Source: Setophaga petechia (Eukaryota > Chordata > Aves > Passeriformes > Parulidae). From it: a stretch of DNA of 64,000 nt. The stretch lies in the NCBI GenBank assembly GCA_024362935.1, contig JANCRA010000003.1, forward strand, positions 1,113,501 to 1,177,500. Direction: 5' to 3'. The position numbers and the translations under genes are program-made. The notes below the pieces were generated by a model that did no database searches, was not told the origin of the DNA, and worked only from the letters and a program-made list of their open reading frames with translations. Positions 23,921-35,200 of the stretch are shown in pieces (the stretch's first letter is position 1; each line of letters opens with the position of its first letter).

Positions 23921-24871
23921 ATCTCAAAGCTGACCTTGACTCCAAATGTGCAAACCCCAGGAAGGGGAACACCCTCAGGGCCATAGCAATGACAAGTCCC
24001 ACAAAAAAAAACTTCTACTTGCCCAAGCGAAAAAGCAGATTCCAAAATATATCATTTATTTTTTATTTGGACAGATGGAAAGGAAAAATAGACTTAATTA
24101 CTGCTTTGCTGATGTGCTCAAGTAATGCAGTCACCATTAGGAGAAACTTTTTAAAAGAATTTTTGTTAATAAGTGAAGAACAACAGAGAACTTTTCAGTT
24201 CTATTTCCGTGTCACACACTCATGGCAAACTTCTCCTTCTTTGAGAAAAAACCCAACAACTTCTTTATTAAGCACTGGCCTGCTCCTATATTTTATTACC
24301 CAGATTTAGTACAGCTCAATATTTTGTCCCCAGCATCCTTATTTCTGGTGCAGCTGGGATGTCACTTTGTTACCACAGGGAACAAAGGCAAGTTTAGATG
24401 TCCATTTTCTACTATAATACCTTGAGAGCAACTGTGAAACTAAATCAAAGTGCAGGTACTTCAACACTGAAAAGGAGAGCCACCAGCTGCTCCCTTTCTT
24501 TTCACAGATCCTGGAACGAAGTTTCCAAAGTTTGCCAAGTTGCTGTTTTCTTAACAAATTAACCATGGGCACCCTCAAGGTCACAGAGTTATTGAACAAA
24601 GAATGACAAACAGCAAGGTCTGTGTCTGAGCCCCATCCCTGCCTCAGAACGTGTGGTTTGTGATGGGCAGGGTGCTCACAGCTGAGGGATGTTCAAAAAG
24701 CAGTGAGAGGAAAACTAAGGAGCAAAATGTACCTAAAATTAGGGGGAAGAATAAAAAGGTGTGGGATCTGGTTGGGAACATGCATTTTTAAAGCAGCTGT
24801 TTTCATAACAGACACGAGAATTAAGACAACCTTAAACTTTGAGCATATCTCAGCAGTAGCATTAAAATCAT
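23921..24871. other. Intergenic, nothing recognised
   Basis: A+T-rich sequence with no supported gene or repeat. Confidence 0.5.
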
Positions 24872-24960
24872 AAAACTATGGAATGGTTTGGGTTGGAAGG
24901 GGCCCTAAAGATCTTCTAATTCCAACCCCCTGCCACGGACAGGAACACCTTCCAGCAGAC
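24872..24960 (-). mobile_element. CR1 LINE 3' fragment (reverse)
   Basis: A short tail piece running from AACTATGGAATGGTTTGGG to ACAGGAACACCTTCCAGCAG. Confidence 0.82.
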
Positions 24961-25364
24961 TGAGTTTTCATGATCATTTAAATAATTTTCCCCCTCTATA
25001 ACAACGTTTCCTGGCCTGGATTGTCTTCTTCACACAGACATCACCCTAACACATGGCTCTGACTCTCCCAATCCCACAGCAGCAATATGGCAAGTGAGAG
25101 CAGAATTTGGGCAGTCCTGCACTGACATTTGCTTGTTCTTTCTGTTTAAACTACCCCAGGCCAGGGAACTTGTGCCTGAGCAATTCCATCAGGCCCACAA
25201 GGATCCTTTGGTGCCTCATAACACACACACAAAAATAAAAATGAAACCTTTGAGCACAGTTTTGTATGTGAGCACCTCTGTGGAGCAGTGTTTAAAAACA
25301 GATCTGCAGAGCACAAAGCCAACATGGATAGAGATAATATGAAATAACCTTTCTGAATAACAGA

Positions 25365-25510
25365 ATAATCACTGAATGGTTTGGGTTGGAAGGGACCTTA
25401 AAAATAATTTTGTTCCAAGCTCCTGCCATTGACAGGGACACCTTCCACTAGAGAAGGCTGCTCCAAACCCCGTCCAGCCTGGCCTTGGAGACTCCCAGGG
25501 ATGGGGCAAA
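25365..25510 (-). mobile_element. CR1 LINE 3' fragment (reverse)
   Basis: Starts AATCACTGAATGGTTTGGG and includes the CCACTAGAGAAGGCTGCTCC and TCCAGCCTGGCCTTGG blocks. Confidence 0.85.
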
Positions 25511-26324
25511 GGAGACTTGGAAAAGAATAAATAAATGTAAAAGGATTCAGAATAAATAAATGTTAAAGGATTCATTTCTTTCTCAAAATTTCAGTATCCC
25601 ATAAGTAGTTACCTTGAATAAAAGCCTTTCATTCCCTCAATTTCCAACAGATCTTTTACTCTTTTCCCACTTCACTTCAGCATTAAGCAGTTAATAAACA
25701 GGAGGCTGTAACCCCACACTATTTATTCTTCCTAATTAAAGAATCCTGTTAGGACATGTAGAGCAGTTCCTGGATTTTACTTTTAAGCCCAGACCTGTCA
25801 CTTCCTTGAAAAATAACTGTAGTAAACGAAAATGAGCAAGTCTTATGAGGGCCCTGCAAAGCTTCATATGAGAAAAGGAAAAAACCACACAATTTCTCTG
25901 CATTTTGAGGGGCCTACATTAATATAATATTCACATCTAAAGGACTTGTTTGTTGCTGTGGTATCTTAAAAGAATTTATTTGAGGCAGAAGAGCAGCACA
26001 GATGGCTTGAGAGTCCTTCAGCCTTGCTGAGTTTCCACTGTTACCAGTCACACAACGCAGCCCAAGGCTCATCCAGGCAGGAATGATGTCCCTCATGCAG
26101 CTTTTGGGAGGAAAAGCAACAACTCCTGTGCTCTGATCTGCAACAGTGTCACCAAAACACCTCTGGCACCTGTCCCCAGACTAAACACAGCTGGGAACGT
26201 CCTTGGAGCAGTGCCTGTGCCTGCTCAGCCTTGGGCAGATCAAACAAAACCCAGAGCAGGCAGCGACTGCCCCTGGTGCTGGGCACTGCTGAGGCCACAC
26301 TGCCAGCCCTGGGTGCCTCCATCC
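25511..26324. other. Intergenic, nothing recognised
   Basis: Two direct copies of GAATAAATAAATGTTAAAGGATTC-like sequence occur at 25526-25573; otherwise no gene or repeat is recognised. Confidence 0.5.
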
Positions 26325-26953
26325 TGTAAAAAATGCAAATTGCTTGTTTTTAAATTTAAAAGTTTAATAGTAATAAAATGGTTATAAATAGAAAATATAA
26401 TTAGACTAATAATAATTCAGACAAATTACATTAGGACAATACGAGACAATAAAAACAAAGAGTTACAGACAGTCCGGGTACCTTTTCTGGGCAAATAAGC
26501 CTGAGAAAGGACCCACGTTAACAGAGAACTAATCCTTAAAACAATAACCTGTTGCATATTCATACATCTCATACATGATGCATAAATTCCATTCAAACAC
26601 AGGATTCTGTCTGGTCATTGTCAATTTCTTCCTCTTAATCCTAATGATGGCTGAGCAAGGCAGGAAGAAGTTCGTTTGTTCTGATAATGGAGCAATAAAT
26701 TCTTTTTCTCTGAAAGATTCAGGTGTCCTGTGGCTGCTATCTCAGTGTGAGTCCTTTCTTTAAAAAAAATATCCTTTATTTTTTTATACAATATTTTTAT
26801 AAATATGTAACATTTTAACCTTATGTTATAACCTAAAACTATATTTAACACACTACTTAAGAAAATTAATACAGCATAACTTTCTAACATAACACATCTA
26901 ATATTCATTTTAATATGTGCCAAAAGCCAATCATAAAATACACATTTCTCACA
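26325..26953 (-). mobile_element. LTR-type element of about 630 bp, family F
   Basis: Inverted ends TGTAAAAAATG and CATTTCTCACA bound a segment with the motif CGGGTACCTTTTCTGGGC, a CCAAT-type box on the minus strand near its start and an ATTAAA signal near its end. I recognise the sequence as resembling a common songbird retroviral LTR. No clear target duplication is seen. Confidence 0.7.
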
Positions 26954-26964
26954 ATTCAGGATGA

Positions 26965-27310
26965 TATTTAGGGACTGGAACAAGTCCAGGGAAGGGAATG
27001 GAGCTGGGGAAGGGTCTGGAGAACAAGGAGCTCCTGAGGAGCAGCTGAGGGGGCTCAGCCTGGAGAAAAGGAGGCTCAGGGGGGACCTTGTGGCTCTGCA
27101 CAGCTCCTGACAGGAAGGGACAGCCGGGGGGATCAGGCTGTGCTCCAGGGAACAGGGACAGGACAACAGGACACACTCCTAAGATGGGCCAGGGCATGGT
27201 CAGGTTGGATGTCAGGAAGAATTTCTTCACTGGAAGGGTGATCAGACCCTGGAGTGGACTGCCCAGGGGGCTGACGGAGACACCATCCCCGGACGTGCCG
27301 AAAGCAAAAG
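26965..27310 (+). mobile_element. CR1 LINE 3' fragment
   Basis: Has AGCCTGGAGAAAAGGAGGCT, GGACCTTGTGGCTCTGCACA and GGTTGGATGTCAGGAAGAAT in CR1 order, without the terminal tail. Confidence 0.85.
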
Positions 27311-27319
27311 ACACGAAGC

Positions 27320-27800
27320 TATTCCAGAGGATCCAGAGGAGGCCACAGGGACGGGGAAGGGTCTGGAGGGGCCTCGTGAGCAGCAGCTGGGGACATTCGG
27401 TGTGTGCAGCCCGGAGCAGAGGTCAGACCCTGAGCAGCCAGAGCTCCCTGAGGAGAGCAGGGCAGGGCAGGGGCTGATCTGGCCACTCTGGGGAGCCCAG
27501 GGAGCAGCAGGAGCTGAGGCACGACAGGGCTAGGTTGGATATCAAGAAAGGTTCTTCCCACAGAGGGTGCTGGGCACTGAACAGGCTGAACAGGGAACGG
27601 GCACAGCGCCAAGCTTGACAGAATTCGGATATGGGACAACGCTCTCAGGCACAGGGTGGCATTGCTAGCGTGTCCAGTGCAGGGCCGGGCGGGGGACACC
27701 ATGATCCCTGCCCGCTCAGGACACTCCGAGTCTATGAAAGACTGGATGTGTTCAGTCATGGGCTGGGCTGAAGGACCTCAGACGGCTTTTCCAGCCCAGT
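27320..27800 (+). mobile_element. CR1 LINE 3' part touching the NAA30 CpG island
   Basis: A second CR1 in the same direction. It restarts at the GATCCAGAGGAGGCCACAGG block and runs through CTCTCAGGCACAGGGTGGCA to GGCTTTTCCAGCCCAGTGAC. Its end meets the CpG island within a few bases. Confidence 0.8.
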
Positions 27801-29100
27801 GACAGACAGCCTCCATGTCCCTGTCCCTGTCCCTGTCCGAGCCCGCGCTCCCCGCACCGGGTCCCGGCCCCGCCCCGCCGTCTCCAGGCGCCGCCGCCAA
27901 GAGAGGAAGTGTCGTAAGGGCCGACAGGAACTGGCCGCGGGTTTTACGGCCGCGGCGGCCGCGCTTGGCGGCGGCGGAGCGGGAGCTGCCCAGACGCGGC
28001 GGTGAGTGGCGGCGGCGGGGGCACCGCGGGCCCCGAGCGCTGCGGGAACGGCGCCGCCCGCGCCCGCGGGGGGAGCGGGGCAGCCGCCATAGGGCGCGGC
28101 GGGGCGGCGAGGCGCGGCCCGGGCACCGTGCGTGCCTTTGTTCGCGCCCCCCCCCCCCCCCCCACTCCGCTCCCCGACGAGCGCGGCCCGTGAGGCCGCC
28201 GCGCCTCTCCCCCCCACACACTTTCCCTTGGCCCCCGTTGGGTTTGGCGCCTTCCTCCTCCTCCTCCTACCCGGTGAGTTTGTGTCGGTCTCTCCCGTAG
28301 GATATGGCCGAGGTACCGCCGGGGCCTAGCAGCGTCCTGTCCCCGCAGGGGGACACGCTCTCCCCCTTCCCCGGAGGAGGAGGAGGAGGGGGGGGGGCTG
28401 CTTCCTCCTCCTCCTCCTCCGCCGCCTCCTATGCCGCCGCCGCCGCCGCCTGCACCGGCGCCCAGGACGAGGAGGCCGAAGAGGAGGAGGAGGAGGAGGA
28501 AGAGGAGGGACCCGCGGGCGGCCGGGAGCAGCAGCAGCAGCGAGGAGGAGGAAGCGACGGCGGCAAGGGGGGCCCGCAGCACCGCCACCACCACCGCCAC
28601 CATCACCACCCCCCGCACCACAACCACCAGCTCAACGGCCTCATCAGCCCCGAGCTGCGGCACCTGCGGGCCTCCCTCAAGGGCAAGATCCTCGGCTCGG
28701 AGGCAGGGGCGGCCCCCGAGGGGCTGGAGAACAAGCGAGCCAGCAAAACAATGGGCTCCGGACAGCAGCAGTCGTCGCCCCCCAGCGCAGCGCCCTGCTC
28801 GTCCCCCCACGCCAACCACCTCCCTCCCCAGGGAAGGACTGCACCCTCTCCTCCTCCTTCTCCCCCGGCTAAAGGGGACAGGAGCCAGCCTGCTGCCACA
28901 ACCACGGCTGCTGCTGCTGCTAAGACTGCAGCCCGCAATGGGCTGGCAGGAGAGACTGGCTTGGAGGAGGAAGAGCAGGAGGAGGGGGATGAAGGAGGGG
29001 AGGAGGAGGAGGAGTCCCTGCAGCTACTCTCCGGGTCCTTAGAAGCAGCGTGCAGTTTGAAAGGCTCGGGAACGGACTGTCAGCCCGAGGAGGACCTAAC
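27795..29100. promoter_or_regulatory. NAA30: CpG island promoter of NAA30
   Basis: Base composition changes sharply at about 27.79 kb from ordinary DNA to very GC- and CpG-rich sequence that continues into coding exon 1. No TATA box is visible. An ETS-like AGGAAGTG lies near 27904 and a CCCTGT hexamer repeat near 27820. This is the usual form of a housekeeping promoter. The transcription start cannot be fixed by eye, but a start between about 27850 and 27990 would fit the splice donor at 28002. Confidence 0.8.
28002..28300 (+). other. NAA30: Probable 5' UTR intron of NAA30
   Basis: A good donor (G|GTGAGT) at 28002 and a pyrimidine-rich CCGTAG acceptor ending at 28300 would place the start codon three bases inside the second exon. 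This fits a five-exon layout with a non-coding first exon, which I recall for mammalian NAA30. A poly-C run of about 18 lies inside it near 28150. The donor-like CCG|GTGAGT at 28273 is too close to the acceptor to pair with it. Confidence 0.55.
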
Positions 29101-29236
29101 GATACGATACGTCCAGTATGAGTCAGAGCTGCAGATGCCCGATATCATGAGACTGATCACCAAAGATCTGTCTGAACCCTACTCCATTTACACATATAGG
29201 TATTTTATCCACAACTGGCCACAACTTTGCTTTTTG
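28304..29236 (+). CDS. NAA30: NAA30 coding exon 1 (residues 1-311)
   Basis: The start ATG at 28304 has G at -3 and +4 and gives the [11 protein letters not shown]-terminus shared with mammalian NAA30. The exon ends after Leu311 at a GTAAGT donor (29237), phase 0. It carries Gly (24-31), Ser (34-39), Ala (44-49), Glu (59-68) and Gln (76-79) tracts, a His-rich stretch (93-108), the conserved [12 protein letters not shown] block (111-122), a Pro/Ser-rich part (158-188), a second acidic run (221-237) and then the start of the GNAT fold, [20 protein letters not shown] (273-292). The frame stays open past the donor to 29599, so retention of the intron would give a protein lacking the acetyl-CoA motif. 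Confidence 0.95.
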
Positions 29237-32200
29237 GTAAGTGCCGGAGGGAGCAGGGAGGGCAGCAGTTGGGAGTGGCTTGGGGCTGGGGAGGAGGGGA
29301 TGGAAGGGTTGTCGTTTGTGGAAGTACTTTTAATCATCTTTTTGTGGGTAAGGCCAAGCTTTTTTGGAAATACCTGTCCCCTTGTAACCCGTGGAGGTAC
29401 AATTAAAGCACGTGGCCGAAGTTCTGCATTTGTTAACACGTGTTTTAAATGGTGGGGAAAGGGTTTGAGCACAGGGCTAGGATCCAGGAATTCAGGGCCT
29501 CTAATCTTGGTTTTGACATTGACTTTTGTGACCTTTGGTAGCTCATTTTATGATTCTGTCTCAGTTCCTGGGCTTGGATTTAAAAAAGAAAGTACTTAGT
29601 CCATTAATGCCTTGTAACTGCTCGCTAATTCTTGCACAATGGTTTTAAAATTGACTGAAGCGGGGCTGGCACATAAATGTTAAGTGATAGGTGGAGAGGC
29701 ACTGTGAAAGGTTTAGCAGACTTTTTGATCTGTGAGCTTACTTTGACAAAGACAAGTCCCACTGTGTTGCTTTTACAGGTGTGAGAGTGCTCGCAGCGTG
29801 CAGGAATTCTCACGTTGGCTCCCTGCACTAACAGCGTATTTAGTGTTGTATTCTTCCCAGCGCACTGTTGAAAGGCTGGTTTAGCTGCCCCCCTGCTTTC
29901 CTAAATGTTTAGCACTTTTTGTGTCGCAGTTGCAAGCTTTTAGGATGACAATGCATCCACAGGTAAATGAAAGTGAGTAGAAGCTGGCCTGAGGAGTGCA
30001 TGTGCATAGCAAGGGCTTAGCTGTGCTCGATTTACTCATAGCAACACTTCAGCTGCAAAACAGAACGTTTTAGGGGAGTTTGTGGCACTTCCTTGCTCAA
30101 GAAAATGATGAATTCTTGTCTCTTGATGTTTTAATGAAGGCCGGACAGCCCTCTGGAAGGTCTGATTGAACCAGAGTCGAGGTACCCTTCAGTTCAGGGG
30201 TATCTCTGAAATTTTGGTAGAATACGATGGGCTAATGGAGCCCATCTGGCCTTCAACTTCCTGAATGTTCTAGTTTAGGATCTGCTGGAATTTATAGCAG
30301 GATTGATATGGTTTATAGGAGGATTTTCAGAACTGTGCCCCTGAAAACCCTGCAGAGGGAATACAGTAGGATTACAGGAAGTTGAGCAAAGCAAAACGTT
30401 GACCTTCTGGAACAAAGCAGAATATGAAAATATTGGAGAGCATTGTTGGATGCAAAGTCATGTTTGCCATTACAAGGATGCTGATCAGAGCACAGTGATG
30501 TGCAAACACTGAGCTCTGTCTGTGACAGATTTACCTCACACTGAGAGTGAAACACTCAAGAATTACAAAAGTCCATCCTTTGAGCATCAGGTGATGCCAG
30601 TGCAATGCTGGATGCTCTTAGATCATAATGCATTTGTTTAGACTTTCACTCATTATGGGTTTTTTTTTTGTCAGGGAATAACTGGAGAATTTTGTTGTGA
30701 GAAGAGCAGTGACAAGTTGTTTGACAGAAAACTAAAACAGATGATTTCTAATAAGTGCATTTAAAGAGTAAGATATCACTCAAAGGAAAGAAAGCTTATT
30801 TTGTAGTGACAGCTTCATTTTTTGATAGCCCTGAAGAATCAACAAAACTTTTCTTGAACTCAATGTATTTGCCATGTTTTTTTAGAAAGGTGAAACAATG
30901 TAAAGTACATAAAAGTGTAGAGAGTAATATATGGCTGTGAATGTCTAAAGCCAGCAAATTGTTACCTGCTTAATAATTTGAAGGTCTTGCAGCCTGTTGT
31001 GTCAAATTCATGTGTTGGAGGGTTGGGGTTTTTTGTGACTGGTTTTAATGTTTTTGAGGTTTGTTTCTTAGAGGTTGCCTTGAAAATTTTCTGATCTATA
31101 AAATATAATTTGTTCCTGCAGTTAATGGACTCCTGAACTACTTCTCTCCAATAAAAAGCTTTAAAATATTTATCTTCAGTCAGGGACTGTGTATTTCAAT
31201 TAGGAAGAAGTGTCAGGATGGTGAGCATGAAGCTCAATGCCTGATCTCACAGAATCATTTGATTTAATTCACTGTGGCCCCACACCCTTCTGGTTTCAGG
31301 TTTTGAGTGTTTTGGGAAGAGGGGGCCGCCTGTGATTTGATTGTATTTGGAAAAAGATCTGTAAGGCTTCAGCCAATTCCTTTGCTGAATTTCACCATCA
31401 CCTTTGGAAAACTCTTCCAGAGCACATTCACCTGTTTTCCCTGTGCTCTCATGGCACCTTTCCTCTCCCCTCCCTGTGAGGGGAACAGACCGACACCATT
31501 GAAATTTACCATGAGATGTGGATTTTCCCTAAACAAACAGCACAAACAAAATTTCCCTACTCTGACAATGCAAAGCTAATTTCTGGGGACATTATTAACT
31601 TTATTGCATGGATCTGAAACTTGCTGAATTTTGGTTTGGCCTTCCCAAGCTGCCCAGTTGCTCTAAGGGCTGGTGCTTGTTTTTCCTGTCTCTTCAAGTC
31701 CCTCTTCCTGCCTTGTGCCAGCCCCTGTGTTCCTGTGATTTTGGGAGCCAAGGTACCCCTGTGACCAGCTTTTACCTGTAAATGTGTGTGTATTTAGCTG
31801 TTTTAGGGTGATGCTCTGTTGGTTTAGAGCTGCAGATCTATTCCTGTAGGATGTCCCAGGCACTGGTGCAAGAGGAGAGGTGGGAGGGCAGAGACCAGCC
31901 CTGACTGGTCAGTAGTGAACAGAGTTTTGCAGGCTCAGATCACTTCCTAACTGTACACTCAAAGAAGTATTTCATATTCCACTTCAAAAGGACTTGGAGA
32001 TGCTGAAAGTCTTAAAACCCTGTTGTATTCAATATCTAATTTATCCACATAATTATTATCCTGACTTTAGGGGTAGCAGCTTGGGAATACTGCTCAGTGC
32101 TGAGGTGTCCCACTGCAGCACTATCTGGACTGTGGCAAGGTAATAACATTTTCCTCCATAAAATTCCAGTGGAAGGTGTCCCTGTCCCTGGCAGGAGGTA

Positions 32201-35200
32201 GGAAGTGATGATCTTTAAGGTCTTTTCCAACCCAAACCATTCTGGGATTCTGTAAAACTCCCACCTGCCTGGTTCAATTCATGTTTTGCCTGTCTTCAGA
32301 AGAGCAGGTTTGCATTGTGTGTTAGGTGTGGGTGCCCAGTAAATGTCTGGGTTTTATTTATTCTCAGAAGCTCTGTCAGCCCAGTTTCTCCTCAAATACC
32401 CACTCCTGTCAGAGAATGACAGGGGCAAGGGGCATCTTGTGTTTCATGTGGATTATTTTTAAGCAATGTTACATCTTTGTCCCCAGATGGATTGTAAATG
32501 CATTTTCAACGTTGTAGCTTTCTTTTAAAGTGGTTTTGAAGCTTCTAGTCTTAGCAGTGCTGAAGTTCTGAGGCTTGCATTTCAGACTGATAAATTAAAT
32601 ATTTCAGAAAATTGTTTTCAAAATCCTTTAGCGTGGGAGAGGTGAGCTTAGGAAACCTTGCTCTGTGCCAGAGTTTGGATAAGACAGAATGTAATAAAAG
32701 GCTGAGTGTTGTAACCTCTCCTGTAATTCACTGTACCACTAAGCTGCCTTTTAAGAAAAATCTAGAAAAATCTATGCTTTTATTGGGTTCTTAACTTTGC
32801 CACTAGCTATAGCAGCATTTATAATTTAAACTTTCACAAGTTTAAAAATAACCTATTAATTCCATGTAAGTGGTTTTAAATGTGTTGTAAATCCTAAATG
32901 ACTGCAGTTAAGTCTTGTTTTATACTAATGCTTTGCATTTTTTTAAATTGGATTTGATTCAAGAGTCTTGGTGTGTTGAAATTAAGACTTGTAAGACATC
33001 ATCCCTGTTCTTCACTTGTGGAAAACCTGAAGCTTAAAGGAAGAACCAGAAAAGTCAGGAGGTTGTCTGAGAAGTCTTCCTGGCCTCGTGGCAGACGTAG
33101 GAAGAAGTTTTGCAGGAGAATTTGCAAACTTTGCATTCCAGTTTGTTTTCAGGAGTGATCTCACTTTCAGACAGTCTCTCACTGTGAAAGCTGAAATCCC
33201 TGCAGCACCTGAGCAGGTGGCAGCAGCCAGGGCAGACATTCCAGGGGGTTTTCCTCACACAGGGGGAATTGCTGCTGTCCAGGTTCATGGAGGGCAGCAG
33301 AGGGAGGTGCTGATTTGCCAGGGCCTGGGGAGAGCTGTGGCTGAAGTGGCACAGTGAGGTTAAAACCATTCCCTGGGTGTCTCCTCTAATGGATTTGGTA
33401 ACTCAATCCCTAAATGGGAGCCAGCTCCTACCCAGCTGTGCCTGGGTAGTTGGGATGGGCTTTGGTGCAGGTGTGAAAGGAAAAATGCAGTGCAGCAGTG
33501 CAGGTTCTGCTGGGTTTGAATTGCAGAATATTTCCCTTTTGGGGCTAGTTGGCTGTTTTAATCTGCTTTAAACAAAATTCACAGGATCTGGATTTTAAAT
33601 GCATACTCAGCCTGTGGCTGACAGACATAATGCCATCTTTGATAATGAAATTAATACAAATTGATTAATTCTATGAAAAGTAATGTTCTTGCTGATTTAC
33701 AGACATTTCTCTACTAGCTCTTCCAGTATATTAAAATCTGGTTTGTTTTAAGCATTTAAACTTATTCATAGGAACAAATATGATGCAAATATTGGATTTG
33801 AATTCATGTATGTTAATCTTGCTACTAATAACTTACTATTGGAGTAAATCTTATAGTACTCTGTGGAGTTTATAATATGTAATAGTGACTTAGGCTGAAT
33901 TCTGTTTGTAGAAAATTGCATGTTTATAAGTACCCTTGTATACCTGAAAGGAAAATTTGGCTCATGATTATCTTTTCCTAAATGATGTTATGTGGGAGTT
34001 ACTTTTCTTCCCTCCTCACTACTCTCCCTATTTCAGTCTGGGTTTTTATTATTCACATGGTTTTAACTTTCTCCAGGAAATTAAATTACAGAGTTTTGCA
34101 TCATTTTGGTTTAGGTTCATTTCCAGCTTTAGATAAGGTTGGAAAGAAGGAGAAAGGAGAGGAAAGGCAACAAAAACCCCTCAAAATGAGGTGGAAAAGC
34201 AGCACTCCCTTTGTGAGTGGAACAGCTGCAGATTAACTGCCAGACTTACCTGCCTAAAGACACAGAAATAGATTTAAGGGTTTGGAGAACTGGGAACAGA
34301 ACCATTGTTTATTCAGCTCTCTGGCAGCAGTGGTAAAACCAGTGGGTATTTGCTTCTTTGATCACCGAAACAAAATTCTTTGCTGTTCATTTAGCATTTT
34401 AAATATATGATTCATGAATATAACTTTTCTGAAAAGTGCCTTGGACAAGAAAGAGCTCAGATATGAAATGTCTAGATTGTCACTACTCCTGAAGCATGTA
34501 AAAAAAATAATATATATATATATATATTTATGTCTTGAAAATTCTCCACATAACTGTTAGGATCAACAGTTTGCACGTGTTCACTGCAGGGCAAAGCACA
34601 ACTATAACATGCTGGTTTGTGGTGTGCTTCTTTTTTTTTTTTTAGTGAGGGATAAGATTACATCTAGGTACTCTGCATAATTATAGCAATGTTCTGAGCA
34701 GTTTGTCTGATGATACTCTTTATTTAACTCCCTGCTTTTCTCAGGTCTGAGCCGAGATACAGAACTTGCCTTGAGCTGAAACTTTGCATGCCCAGCTCCC
34801 CTTTCCTGTGAATAACCTGTGTTTTGGAACAAGTGAAAGATTGCTTGGAGGCTCTGTGTTTCAGTCCAGTTAGATCATGCTACAGTTTTTGTTTGTTATT
34901 TTAAAAACCACTCGTTAGATTGTTCAGGGTTGTTCTTGGATACTGCTGAAATGTGTTTTCCTGCCAAATAAAAACTTAGCAATAGTTATATTTGCTTCAG
35001 CTACATTAGAACTGGGATTATAATCATGCTGTCTCACAGGGCTTTGGAACTGCAGCTTGTACTTTTTTTGGCTGCTTCATTTCACCTTTGCTGGGTTAAA
35101 AGCTGACTTGTTTAATAACCCCCATCCAGGTGGAGATGCTCAAAGATTTGATTCTTTTTGGGGTGAAGGGACTGTGCCTGCAGTGTGACCTGCAGGAAGG

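Noticed and set aside
27944..28819. 291-codon minus-strand frame opposite NAA30 exon 1
   Set aside because: It is the antisense of GC-rich, stop-poor coding DNA; its product is low complexity with no family features.
28431..29042. 203-codon overlapping frame in exon 1
   Set aside because: Out-of-frame shadow of NAA30; Arg- and Ser-rich from GC-rich repeats.
29237..29599. Extension of the exon 1 frame into the intron
   Set aside because: The GTAAGT donor at 29237 and the exact continuation of the protein in exon 2 show this is intron; it would matter only if the intron is retained.
30100..30170. C/D-box-like motifs in intron 1 (AATGATGA and CTGA)
   Set aside because: No terminal stem or proper box spacing, so a snoRNA cannot be supported.
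33088..33357. 89-codon frame in intron 1 as a possible extra exon
   Set aside because: No match to NAA30 and no need for it: exons 1 and 2 join in frame to the known protein.
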